A stretch of 64,000 nt of DNA from Campanula takesimana (GCA_026119855.1 JAOWBW010001927.1:62001-126000); one strand, 5' to 3'; positions 22,456-33,268 are shown, counted from the first letter of the stretch. Notes: generated from the letters alone by a model not told the origin. Translations and numbers: made by a program.

Positions 22456-22632
22456 TCATGTAAACACACCGCTGGTCAAAAGAAAAGTCTGCCTTTACTA
22501 GTCTACTCTTATTACCTAAGATATAAGACTAATTTTCCTCTTGTCAAAATCTTGGGTAAAATGCGTTTTATGTAAGTCCCAGGAAAAACGTGTTTCGAAA
22601 GCATTTTCAAAAATATGTTGAACTTCTTTAAA

Positions 22633-23143
22633 AAAAAACGTGCGGTGGCATTCTTGTAAATAATCAGAACTTCTCAAACGATTCTGGATATCAATATAAA
22701 GCCTTCTAGATATGATTTTCAAGAACATTTGAAGAAGGTCATGGCCAATAAACCTTCTGAATATCAAGCTCAAGAGGTTCTGTATATAAATAACAAGGTC
22801 ATCTGGATATAATTTAACAAGCATCGCCTGTGAGATTTTTTTTTAAAGCTGAAAAAAACCTTTGAGACTGACAGCCAGAACCTTTGAAATTGATAGCCAC
22901 AACCTTTGAAAGTGATAGCTAGAAGGTTTTTTCTGAAAGGAAATTTGAAGAGTAGTTGATGTGTTAATAGATAACCAGAAACAATGTTTAGGATGCTGTG
23001 TTATGAAAGTCCAGCAAGTGTATTGAGGAGTGCCATATGATTAGAAAAAACACGTTTTTCTTAATCACTAGGGAAAACGCGTTTTGCAGGAGACTGACCC
23101 TTTCCTCTTACACCTAATATATGAGAGTTATTTTTTTCCATAA
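22633..23143. other. Noncoding stretch with short repeats
   Basis: I see no gene. Short imperfect tandem units (AGCCAGAACCTTTGAAATTG and variants, 22871-22930) and several AGAACTTCT/GAACCTTCT words occur. Motifs AAAAACACGTTTTTC and GGGAAAACGCGTTTT near 23045-23088 recall sequences upstream of the F-box copies. Confidence 0.5.
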
Positions 23144-24843
23144 TTATTCACATTTTGTTAAAAAATGTAAATCATATAAATACCTGACACACTCTCTTAC
23201 TAAATTTGGATCTACAGTCAAGTCCGTTGGGAGTAATCCTTGTCTTTCCAATGCGCCTTTCTTGAGATGCGGTATCTTGTAGTTGTTGTGACGCTTCACT
23301 TTCATAATGGCTATCATACAACATTGCAAGGAAAGGAATAACTTGTTCATTGTGGTATGTGACAATTTTTCAAAAGCTTCTAAAACCCCTTTCGCTAATT
23401 CATCAATACTTGAGCCTTTCATCTCTGTTTTTGTTGAATCCAAAGATCTGAACCACCCTAGATCATTTATGTTTGTATCTGGAGAGTTGGGTGGCTAAGA
23501 TTATAGTTGTATATTGAATCCATCTGAACTTGCAGCTGCTCTAAACTCTGGATCATTTTTGTTGATATGTGGGGGTGCATTATCCCATTGTATGATGATA
23601 TATTTACTTGCTGTTAGTGGCCATTTAGACTTGATTGCAGGTATAACCTGCAATCAAGGAATCAATAATGGATTATTATATGAAAAAAGTGAATTAGAAA
23701 ATGATAAAATAATAGAAACCTTACTTGGTGTATCAATATGTGCTTTGTTACTTCTTTGTTGATTGATTCCAAAAGTTTTGTCACTGGAGTACCCGCTTCT
23801 CTGTTTCTGCTATTTATTCTTGCTGCCTCTGTGTTCTTGTAAAAGGCCACATGCCAATTTTTACATCAAACAATAACTGTGATATCCCCATCCCACATCG
23901 GAAATATGTGGGAATTGTGTGTGCTATTTAGAAGGGCCATACATTCCTACTAAGCATCAAATCATCCATTGGACTTTTGGAGGCCTGTGATGGGCTGTGG
24001 TTGACCCAATTGAGGAGATGCTTGGTGGGCTAGTGTATGGTACCTATGTGGCGGGTCGGGTCTGCGGGCTCGGGTCGTTACAAATTGGTCGGGTCTGCGG
24101 GCTCGGGTCGTTACAATAACTCACCATTACTATCATAATGTGGCCTACCAACAACACTCATGAACACCACCTTTGGTATAAACCTCTTACTTTGGCATGA
24201 TCTATGAGGCTCAACATCACCGGGGAATAATGTAGTACTTCTGATTGCATTGTTTCATTAAAAACCACTTCTCATCTGCGTGTAATACGTGTGTCATGGA
24301 TTTAAACTTTGGAGTACCTTGATGTGAATCAAAGGTGAGTGCAGAAAGATTGAATTTATGCCTAGATAAAATGTTTGCATCAGTTAATGCAGGCTTAATG
24401 GCATTTGTATGAGCCCTGATCACACCCTCCCTTTTCCATCTCCCAACTGTACTCTTACTAACACCAATAGCTTGACCCAATTTTCTAATTGTGTTTCTTT
24501 TACTAAAATCAACTTTTTTTCATCTTTACAACATCTAACTTAACTCTTTTTGTTCTCATCATTCCTACTTTTTTTTGAAGCCAGGTTAACAGGTTTACCT
24601 TGCCTCATTTGCTCCATGACTCTCCCCCAGATGTTGTAGACGGTCCGACGGGATACCCCAAAGATTGAAGCTACCTCCATTTATTTTACCTTTTGGAAGC
24701 TTCCCTCCTTCTGATGCCTTCAAATTTTGAGCCAACAAATTTTTGTTCTCCATTGTCATGTCTGGGATCATGTTTGGAAGGTTTTTTGATTTGCTGGTTA
24801 TGGAAGGAATCAGAATGCATGGAAAGGCTAGAAAGGTTTTCAA
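23144..24843 (-). pseudogene. Plant mariner-like (Tc1/mariner) transposase pseudogene
   Basis: Read on the minus strand, pieces appear in order. An N-terminal part comes first (24843-24595), then a helix-turn-helix motif (IGVSKSTVGRWK, 24480-24217). Then come HADEKWF (first catalytic Asp, 24276-24274), PKVVFMSVVGRPHYDS (about 24190-24130), WDNAPPH (second Asp, 23587-23579), DLGWFRSLDST (third Asp, 23464-23462) and a C-terminal region ending near 23144 (KIPHLKKGALERQGLLP). This is the D..D..D arrangement of plant mariner-like transposases. A likely 77-bp intron lies at 23724-23648 (GTAAGG...TTGCAG). Frameshifts, two stops before PPNSPDTN and an inserted TRIM inactivate it. No clear TIRs were found. 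Confidence 0.85.
23878..24115. mobile_element. TRIM-like LTR relic inside the mariner transposase gene
   Basis: It starts TGTGATATCCCC and ends GGGTCGTTACA, with a perfect 5-bp TSD ATAAC (23873-23877 and 24116-24120). A complete LTR ends at 24082. The next bases AATTGGT look like the start of a TTGGTATCAGAGC primer site. The last 26 bp (24090-24115) then repeat the LTR terminus. The structure is therefore one LTR, a few primer-site bases and the tail of the second LTR: an internally deleted miniature LTR element. Confidence 0.8.
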
Positions 24844-25131
24844 AATTTTGTTTTGAACAGATGCCTGTATTTATAGTTAGGTGATTAGGAGGGCTTTTGT
24901 ATTTTGAAAATATTGATCACATTTCAAATTTTCATTTATGTACATTTATGATGTAAATCTAAAATTATGGCGGGAGTTAAATTATTGGCATTATCGGCAT
25001 TATCGTCATTTGTTACAGCTGGTTCCAATTGTTGACAATGTTAGTGGGCAGCCAAATTTGGTGGGAAACACTATTGAAAGTGACATCCCTTAATCTTTCC
25101 TTAATCTTAGTCCACCTATCTATTTTTTTAA

Positions 25132-26201
25132 GACAAAGACTCAGGTGAGAACAAGGGGATCCGTCTCATGGGTGAGACGGGTCGGATCCTTGCCCATGAC
25201 CCGGTCCATGAACAAGTTCCAAGGCCCATGGGGCATAACCCGCCACGTGGCACCCTTTCATAGGTTTTTTTTTTTTTGTTGCTGCTGCTGCTCTCAGGAC
25301 CCATGGGCGACCCTGCCATGTGGCAGTCTCTCATAGGCCCGAAAAAAAATAAAATTAATTTTTATATTTTCATTTTTGGTTTTTTGGGTTTTTGAAAAGT
25401 AATAGTTACTATAACTAAAAGTAACAAACGTGTTACTTATATGTAATAGTTTGTATACAGAAAAGTAATACATATATACAGAAAGTAACCGTGTTTTTTT
25501 TCTATGTTTTTTTCGTTTGCCAAAAGTAATACTTATTTACAACTAAAATGTAACGAACGTGTTACTTATATGTAATAGTGTTTATACATAATTTGTAATA
25601 CATATGTATAGAAAAGTAATATTATATCTATATGTTTTCATAAGTTACAATGGGGTTCAATTTATCATGATACATGTAAAAGTATTACATTATCTATAGA
25701 AAATCTGTTACAATTTTCATCTATCAAAGTGTTACATTTACTTGTATAAACAATTACATTCATATACATAAGTTATTATTTTTCAAATGTTACTTTTTCC
25801 TAAAAAATAAAATCAAAATACACAATATTTTACATTTTTGCAAAAGCACTATTATATTTCAGTATAAATTATAATTACATTTAGATATTGTTTGGGTTAC
25901 ATGTAATTATAGTTAGTATTACATTTGAAAAAATGGGTAAAAACGAGCTTATGTTTTTTTTAAAACAGGTATTACGTTTACTTATGAACAATGTTACTTT
26001 ATATGTATACAGTCATTACTTTAAGAGATGGTAACTATTACTTTTGGTAAACCACTGAAAAGCCGAAAAAAGATATAAAAACTGGAAAAAAAAAAAAAAA
26101 AAAAAAAAAAAAATGCCACGTGGCGGGTCATGCCCATGGGTCAGGATCCGACCCGTCTCACCCATGAGACGGATCCCCTTGTTCTCATGGGAGACCACCT
26201 C
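25132..26201. mobile_element. Mutator-type MITE, GTAACA-rich (element 1)
   Basis: It lies between 9-bp A/T-rich direct repeats (TTTTTTTAA at 25123-25131, ATTTTTTAA at 26202-26210). One end starts GACAAAGACTC; the other, on the complement, starts GAGGTGGTCTCCC. Inside the ends is a long inverted repeat of about 60 bp containing GGGGATCCGTCTCATGGGTG and CACGTGGC. The interior (25400-26050) is dense in GTAACA/TGTTAC words and has no frame. Element 2 at 42287-43233 shares both terminal motifs and the interior word bias. Confidence 0.7.
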
Positions 26202-26212
26202 ATTTTTTAATA

Positions 26213-26528
26213 CTCCCTCCGTTATTGTTCTTAGTTTTTAGTTTGACTATACACGCTTATTAAGAAACCAAAGTAAAAACAAAGGAAATGAGTCAACCAA
26301 AAGTAGAGAGTGAAGGATATAAATGTTCAAAAACACTATTCATAAAGCAAGTGGGTGAAAGTAAATTAGGTAAGTAAAGGTTTTTTTTGTAATTAAATGA
26401 ACTTTTTGAGGGCAAGCTCCTCCAAAGCACTATTCATTCTTTTCCATTTATGAAATAAAGCAACTAAGAACAATAATCTGAGACAGACCAAAAAGAAAAG
26501 TAAGAACAATAAACTGGGACGGAGGGAG
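26213..26528. mobile_element. Stowaway-type MITE downstream of gene B
   Basis: The 316-bp element has TIRs CTCCCTCCGTTATTGTTCTT and AAGAACAATAAACTGGGACGGAGGGAG (right end described from 26502). TA lies at 26211-26212 and 26529-26530. It abuts element 1. Confidence 0.85.
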
Positions 26529-26905
26529 TACTATTTTACCCTCTCCTTAATTCCGTCCTTAATTCTCGTGCATTTCCCATTTTGTGCACATAGTTATGGG
26601 AGGGAGAGAGTATTTTATTAACAAGTCCACTCCTATATTTATGTATAGGTATACGACTAGTTTATCTCTTATACCTAAGGTATAAGAGATGAACTCAAGG
26701 GGCAATGAATTTCACATTTTATAAAGAATGTATATCTCGAAGCGGTTATATATATTACATTACATTGAAATAAAAAACAATCATCCCCATGAATTCTAGA
26801 ACGACAAAGTACAGATAAATAAAAAGGTATATATAAATAAGGTAATGGCGAAAATAAATATGAAAAAAAAAAAAAAGCATGTTGCTGCTTGCCATGAAAT
26901 CTTAT
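26529..26905. other. 3' flank of gene B
   Basis: No gene. A near-perfect hairpin with 17-nt arms lies at 26659-26675 and 26679-26695 (core CTCTTATACC/GGTATAAGAG). The 150 bp next to the stop codon correspond to the 3' flank of gene C, including an A/T homopolymer near 26865-26877, and probably hold the 3' UTR and poly(A) site of B. Confidence 0.5.
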
Positions 26906-27976
26906 TCAAGGTACAAACCAACCATTGTACTGAGGATAATACTTTGATGCCAAAAAGTTTGGATAACTAGCGCCCATTTCAAAGGTGTGGTACCTCTTTG
27001 TGGCAAGGGAGTAGAACAAAATTTGGCGGTAGTCACCAACAACTCTTGGGAAGTAAATTTTGTTGCCTGCTCCGCTCACAGTAGCCCGTTTGCATATGGA
27101 TAATGGACGGCTTACAAACAACATTCTATCTCCAAGACTCTCAACTATTTCCCATTTACTCGTAAATATATTCCACGCGCAAGTGTATACTGAACTTCCG
27201 TCTGGACCCACAAAAACTGCAATTAGCTTACCATCACTTTCTAACATGTATTGCTGTCCACCTCCAACAGTGAGTTTGGAGATAAATTCGGGAGCTTCAA
27301 TCACATGGACTTCATCTTTCTTGGGATTAAAAATGAGAAGTTTTGCATAATACCCAAGAAAATAGAATAGACCTTTATAGAAGACGACATTGCAACAAGA
27401 AAAAGAAAAGGACTCTATCTCTGGCGAAATTTGACGAACGGTCCAATCCTCGTCTCCACACTTCATAAAATGTATAGCGAAATCTCCGTGCCACGTCTCT
27501 ATAGCGATAACAACTAAGCAATCTTCGGATTTTGGTGCTCCAGAGAAACAAAATGAAATATAGGAGCCTGCAGCAATATGTGGAAGCTCAATCTCTTCTT
27601 TTGTAAAGGGGTTATAAAAATATATTTGTAATAAATCATAATCCATGAGTAGCCATCCGTCCCGTGCTACTCCAGTTCGAACCTTTGGTATATCTGGCAT
27701 GCTATATAGCTCGCCATGAATTGGATTGTATGCTTTGTTCTCTGGGCACATTAAAAGGGGGGAGGAGTTATCTGAACTTTTCAATGGAAGTACACAAGGT
27801 CGGGCAGTCTTGGGCGGAGATAGTGAATACCAAGATCTACATACAGAACGAAACGCGATTGTTTCACCAATACAGAGATGTGGGAATATCTCTAGGAGGA
27901 GGTCATTATGAAGATCTGCCCACAAACTCCCGTTCCTGACAATTGTCTCCGATTTTTCTCTCTTCTGGTTGTTTCC
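26906..27976 (-). CDS. F-box/DUF295 gene B, coding exon 2
   Basis: The exon starts after the acceptor ...CTTTCAG/GGAAAC (27977/27976), phase 0. It encodes 356 residues and a stop, identical in length to exon 2 of gene C. It has an N-terminal basic stretch, an F-box (DLHNDLLLEIFPHL, FRSVCRSWYSL), then a full DUF295/KIB1-like propeller with YNPIHGELYSMP, FYNPFTKEEIELPH, KCGDEDWTV, FNPKKDEVHVIEAP and the family signature LGDRMLFVSRPLS..GNKIYFPRV. F-box proteins bind SKP1 through the F-box and recruit targets through the C-terminal domain; the target is unknown. No lesion is seen. Together with exon 1 (28117-29268) it gives about 740 aa. Confidence 0.9.
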   Translation of the reverse strand, partial: GNNQKREKSETIVRNGSLWADLHNDLLLEIFPHLCIGETIAFRSVCRSWYSLSPPKTARPCVLPLKSSDNSSPLLMCPENKAYNPIHGELYSMPDIPKVRTGVARDGWLLMDYDLLQIYFYNPFTKEEIELPHIAAGSYISFCFSGAPKSEDCLVVIAIETWHGDFAIHFMKCGDEDWTVRQISPEIESFSFSCCNVVFYKGLFYFLGYYAKLLIFNPKKDEVHVIEAPEFISKLTVGGGQQYMLESDGKLIAVFVGPDGSSVYTCAWNIFTSKWEIVESLGDRMLFVSRPLSICKRATVSGAGNKIYFPRVVGDYRQILFYSLATKRYHTFEMGASYPNFLASKYYPQYNGWFVP

Positions 27977-28116
27977 CTGAAAGATGGATAACATTATTTA
28001 ATATCAAAACAATGGAACAAACAACTGAAAATGAGAAATACATGGTTAGGTAATGATCAGTAACAGCATATTTGCAGGTTGTAACCTGAGGTTAGAGACA
28101 GAAAAATGTAAAATAC

Positions 28117-29268
28117 CTGTTCAATTTGTAACTCCGTGAATTCTAATGTGGCCTTTCCACGTTGCACATGGAAAGTTGTTTCAGTTCGAGTGAAGTCTTC
28201 AAATAAAGAAGACCTATCCTTTTGTTCTGGCTTGTTCACCTCATTGCACGTCATAGGGAATGTCACCCCATATAAAGATATAGATGAGAAGTTTCCGACA
28301 ACAGGAAACGACAAAGACATTGAAATGCTCTTATCTGCAATATCATACATGTAGAGGTGTCTCTCAGGCGAATACAAACTGAAAGGAATTTTGACCCAAT
28401 AAATTGCATTGCCTTTTATCCCAACCGTTGTAGCAGAACACGAGAAACTATGACTATGTCGAGCCAAGAAAATGGCTCTATCCCCTAATGTTTCCAATTT
28501 CACCCATTCCCCACTAGTGAAATCGGCTTTGAAGATTCCGACCTCACAAACCTCATAATCATGATTATAACTGCCCATATAAATAAGCAGCAAGTCCTCA
28601 CAAGATTCCACCAGATAAACTTGATTATCATGACTGTTGACACATATGAGCATATTAAGTTCTTCGCCACTAACAACTTGTTCATGATGAAGGTCAGGAT
28701 CCGAAAAATCAGATACAAATAAATTCCAAGTAGCTGTCAGAGCATAAAGTTTTCCTTTATAGTTTATAAGTGCCTTAATCCTATACCCATCTCTCCACGT
28801 CAATTCTCGTTCAATGAATTCACTATCACCAAGGTGGCAAGACCAGAACTTGCATAAGTTCAAGCTTCTATTGAAAAAGATAACTCGACAATTTCCATCT
28901 ATTTTGGGTGATGACATAACACATTCAGTGTGTATTGGGTGTATGTGATAGGGATGAACGGTAAGAGGAGGGAGTTGCGATTTCTCCATAGTCAAAACAT
29001 TCAGAATTGAGCAATCATTTGTGGACTTATCCCTGAGAACTAAAAATCCACCATAACAACAGGCAATGTACTTATTTTGCAACTCCGGAATGAATCTAGC
29101 ATAAAACCGGTCCTCTATTATGCTATAAAATAAATGTCGTTCACTATCATCCTCTCCATCAGTAATCATGAGCCAGGTATACGGTTCGCGAGGCAATAAG
29201 GGAGGATGCGACGTCACAAGATCCCCCTCCTCAACTTTTGTTTCTTCTTTGAGCTTTTCTTCATCCAT
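28117..29268 (-). CDS. F-box/DUF295 gene B, coding exon 1 (N-terminal DUF295 domain)
   Basis: I chose the ATG at 29268 (MDEEKLKEETKVEEGD), which has an A at -3 and follows T-rich acceptor-like sequence. An upstream in-frame ATG at 29313 would add 15 residues that are probably leader intron. The exon encodes 384 residues with a divergent DUF295 propeller: LQNKYIACCYGGFLVLRDK, FNRSLNLCKFWSCHLGDSEF, DFSDPDLHHEQV, and the signature LGDRAIFLARHSHSFSC..KGNAIYWVK. It ends ELQIEQ at donor CAG/GTATTT (28117/28116). The 140-nt intron to exon 2 preserves frame, so the two propellers and the F-box belong to one protein. The frame reads through the donor for only 19 codons. Confidence 0.85.
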
Positions 29269-30520
29269 CTTTTTTCCAGTTTCACTGAAACCTAACAAAA
29301 AATTGCAGGTCATGAACTAGCAAGAGTTTTAATAGTAAGAAATACCAACAAAAACGAGGGGTGGGGTGAATAGGAAAATGAATAGCTGGGAAAATTAACA
29401 AAAAATCAGTTAGTTTTAATTGTGCCTTATATTTTTATATAAGATAAGTGAAACAAACATAAGTTAGCTAATTAGATCTTCATTATCACCACCTCAGACA
29501 ACAACGGAGGAGAGCTGTGGCAAGGGGAGTTTGGTTGTTGTGGGCTAGGACGTCAGAAATTTTGGGATTTCAGTTAAGAAAAAAATATGGAATCATCAGC
29601 TTTTCCTATAGATCTTCAATAAATCAACCTAAATTTGGGATTTTTAGGGACAAACGGATCTTCCTTCAAAAAATTGTTGAATAAAAATTCTCAAAACCCA
29701 AGTTGGACTATATTCTAGAAGGAAAAATACAAACTTTTTACATAACACAAGATTGAATTTTGTTAACCAAAGATTGAAAAATACAAGACTTTCACATAAC
29801 ACAAGATTGAATTTCTTTGAGTCTTTCTTCCTCCATATTTTTTTTTTCTCCCAATTTTACTAAAATCTAATGAAAAAACAAAAAACTCAGGTCATGAACA
29901 AGCAATAGTTGTAACAATTAGAAATACCAATAAATATAGGGGTGAATAGGAGAATAGTACTACCTCTGTCCCTAAATGAGTGTCCAAATTTCATTTTAAG
30001 GGACACTGAAAATCTCAACTTTGTTGTACAATTTGGTAGCTAATATTCATATATAATCTTGTAATCTCATTTCCAAACACTTAGTTTTGCACGTATAAAG
30101 AAACCGGTGAAAAAAATTTCGAAAAAAAAACATTTAGAGACAAAGTTATGTTAAAAAAGACACTTATTTTGGAACAAAGATTTCTTGAAAATGGACACTC
30201 ATTTAGGGACAGATGGAGTATATCTTTATAAGGTAAAAGACAAACTAATTATGAAAAATATTTGGAAGTAGGTAGCAGCAGAGTTAGGGATCTCAGGAAA
30301 TATGGAGTTTTTCGTATAGCTCTTGAATAAATCAATGTAAAACAAACAGGTATCGGGAAAAAAATCAATCTTTTATATAAAAAAAAACGAATCATCTACC
30401 AAGTTGAATAAACCAATTATCAAAACCCCAGTTGGAATACGAAGCATTACAATACTCCAGGGAAAGAAAAAAAATCACACAAGAAAAGATTGAATTTTGT
30501 AATTAAAAAGATTGAATTAC
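29269..30520 (-). other. Leader intron of gene B
   Basis: It extends from the 5' UTR exon donor (CCATCCAG/GTAATT, GT at 30520-30519) to the acceptor region near 29290. It is homologous to the copy A and C leader introns. It lacks the MITE found in copy A and carries its own at 29960-30218. It has no conserved coding frame. Confidence 0.55.
29960..30218. mobile_element. Stowaway-type MITE in the gene B leader intron
   Basis: The 259-bp element begins CTACCTCTGTCCCTAAATGA, and the complement ends TCATTTAGGGACAGATGGAG. TA duplications lie at 29958-29959 and 30219-30220. Copy A has no element here. Confidence 0.85.
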
Positions 30521-30650
30521 CTGGATGGATGAGGAGGTCGGAAAGTCAGAGGACGCCGACGGCAGCGGAGACGGTGTTTAGATCGGAAAATCTCAACCAT
30601 CTCCTCTCCTTTTATTCAAAACTAACGCCTCGCCTGGGGTCCGTCCTACT
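30521..30650 (-). other. 5' UTR exon and promoter-proximal region of gene B
   Basis: On the minus strand the segment ends CATCCATCCAG/GTAATT. It is nearly identical to the gene C leader exon (CGATCTAAACAC, GTCGGCGTCC, CTTTCCGACC). The transcription start is not visible, so the outer limit is set by similarity to C. Confidence 0.55.
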
Positions 30651-31189
30651 TCATCTCGGATTTTATTTAGGTTTTCTTCCCTTAGAATTTAGATGCAAAA
30701 ACTGAGTTAAAATACTGTTTCGAGAATTATTAATATTTTATTTTTTCTCGAAAGGAGAATTATTGATGATTATAAAACACTAATAGAAAGCGTGGTGTTG
30801 CTATACACACCCGTAAAATTTCCGAATACACCCGAAGACCGTAGTGTCATTATTTTCAAAAATACCATCCAGAAAATGTCCATATTAACCTTTCATATTA
30901 TACACTATTTGTCTTCTTCCCCTCTCTTTCATTCAATTTCCCCCATGACTTCCGGCCACCGCTTCCATAATTTCCGGCCAACATTCATTAATTCCAGCCA
31001 ACTACATTTAAATATGGGACATTTTCTTAAAAGCCCTTCATTCTAACTTTTATTTCTAAAGAAGACACAATATTTTTCTAATTGCTCAAAAACCCAAGCG
31101 ACAAAAATAGCCAAGAATACCCCTAACTACCCCTTATAAGGGTGCTCCCCCTTTCTAAGCCATATTTTCAAGTCATATTTTCATTCTGC

Positions 31190-32716
31190 TCTGAGATTCA
31201 TGTCTCAGACTCTTAGAAACACTGAGAATCATGTCTCAAACCTATAAAAACACTAAAAGTCATATCATAAACGTATAAAAACACTGAGAGACATGTCGCA
31301 TGCCTATAAAAACATTGAAAGTCATGTCAAATACCTATAAAAACACTTAGAACCATATCACATACCTATAAAAACACTTAGAACCATATCACACACCAAT
31401 AAAAACACTTAGAACTATATCACATACATATTAAAACACTTGGAACCATGTCACATGCCAATTAAAACACTTAGAACCACGTCACAAACCTATAAAAACA
31501 CTGAGAGACATGTCACATACACATAAAAACACTTAGAAACATATCACATACCTCTAAAAACATTGAGAGCCATGTCACAAACCTATAAAAACACTGAGAG
31601 TCATGCCACAGACATATAAAAACTCTGAGATACATGTCACAAACCTATAAAACATTGAGAGTCATGTCTCCGACTTGTAAAAACACTAAGATACATGTCA
31701 CATACATATAAAAACACTGAGAGCTATGTCACAGACCTATAAAAATACTGAGACAAGTGTCTCAGACATATAAAAACACTGAGTGACATATCTCAAACCT
31801 AAAAAAACACTGAGAGACGTGTCTCAGACCTATAAAAACACTGAGAGACATATCTCAGCCCTATAGAAACACTGAGAGACGTGTCACAGACCTATAAAAA
31901 CACTAAGAGACGTGTCGTAGACCTATAAAAACACTGAGAGACATGTCACATACATATAAAAAACACTTAGAACTATGTCGCAAACCTTTAAAACACTGAG
32001 AAACGTGTCGCAGACCTATAACAATACTGACAGACATGTCACATACTTATAAAAACACTGAGAAACATGTCGCAGACCTATAAAAATAGTGAGAGACAAG
32101 TCACATACCTATAAAAACACTGAGAGCCATGTCGCATAACTATAAAAACACTAAGAGACATGTCGCAGACCTATAGCCATATCTTACACCTATTAAAACA
32201 CTGAGAGCCATGTCGTAGACCAATAAAAACATTGATATCCATGTCTCAAACCTATAAAAACATTGAGAGTCATGTCTCCGACTTATAAAAACACTGAGAT
32301 ACATGTCACATACATATAAAAGCACTGAGAGCTATGTCACAGACCTATAAAAATACTGAGACAAGTGTCTCAGACCTATAAAAACACTGAGAGACATATC
32401 TCAAACCTATCAAAACACTGAGAGACGTGTCTCAAACCTATAAAAACACTGAGAGACATATCTCATACCTATAGAAACACTGAGAGATGTGTCGCAGACC
32501 TATGAAAACACTGAGAGACATGTCATATACCTATAAAAACAGTTGGAACTATGTCGCAAACCTATAAAAACACTGAGAAACGTGTCGCAGACCTATAACA
32601 ATACTGAGAGACATGTCACATACCTATAAAAACACTGAGAGACATGTCGCACACATATAAAAATAGTGAGAGACAAGTCACATACCTATAAAAACACTGA
32701 GAGCCATGTCACAGAT
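31190..32716. repeat. 31-bp minisatellite, about 49 units, with higher-order structure
   Basis: The consensus unit is close to CCTATAAAAACACTGAGAG followed by an ACATGTCACAGA-type variable part; single units differ mainly at the TCACA/TCGCA/TCTCA block. A distinctive series of variants starting CATGTCTCCGACTT at 31663 recurs at 32271, a 608-bp higher-order period of about 20 units. No open frame spans the array. Confidence 0.9.
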
Positions 32717-32800
32717 CATTGGATACATTAAGTTCTCACGGTTCTCACGATATTTAGGTTCTTATTTGAGCACCTACATATATATAAATATATATATATA

Positions 32801-33020
32801 CTCTTTCTGTCCCATGATAGCTTTTTTTTATAATTTGACATGTAATTTAAATAAAAAATAATTATCCTTATATAAATTAAATTTTTTAATTAAGAGTATT
32901 ATTAATTGTGATATAATAACAATTTTTAAACTTTTATTTAGAGTATTATATTTTCTTCAAAAGACTTGGTCAAAATAAAGTCAAGTTTGCCAAAATCCTA
33001 TTTCGAGTGAGACGGAGGGG
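32801..33020. mobile_element. Stowaway-type MITE (first of a pair)
   Basis: The ends CTCTTTCTGTCCCATGATAG and CGAGTGAGACGGAGGGG form imperfect TIRs, flanked by TA-rich sequence. It is about 220 bp, noncoding, and sits inside the Mutator-like element. Confidence 0.7.
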
Positions 33021-33032
33021 TATATATATATA

Positions 33033-33268
33033 CTCCCTTTATCACACCCGATTTAGGATTCTTTGTCAAGCAATTTATACTTTGACCAACAGTTTGAACA
33101 AAAATAATTATATTAATGAAAATCTAAAAATAGTTATTTAGTTTATTATTAAAATCGTGATACAATAACAAGTTTTAATTTTTTATTATCATCATTATAT
33201 TTCTTCAAATATTTGGTTAAAGTATAAATTGTTTGACTAAGAATCTTAAGTCGGGTGGACGGAGGGAG
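33033..33268. mobile_element. Stowaway-type MITE (second of a pair)
   Basis: The 236-bp element begins CTCCCTTTATCACACCCGAT, and the complement ends GGTGGACGGAGGGAG. TA lies on both sides, and a (TA)n microsatellite follows to about 33296. Confidence 0.85.

Larger units (their letters stand above)
20438..22632 (-). pseudogene. Promoter and leader remnant of F-box copy D
   Basis: This block is colinear with copy A sequence at about 2953-3575 followed by 5585-6445. It includes the leader-exon donor (CAG/GTATTTCGATC at 21547/21546). It lacks the A-specific Helitron. It carries its own insertions: a solo LTR (20823-21492), a TIR element with telomeric repeats (21605-21772) and the shared hAT copy. 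No coding exon is attached, since the coding side was lost beyond copia-1. Confidence 0.8.

Noticed and set aside
25128..25336. Frames inside the TIR of the GTAACA element
   Set aside because: Mirror-image frames caused by the inverted repeat and oligo-T/GCT tract; no domain.
31190..32716. Regular short repeats that could suggest a CRISPR array
   Set aside because: Units abut with no unique spacers, the host is a plant, and the repeats are a minisatellite.
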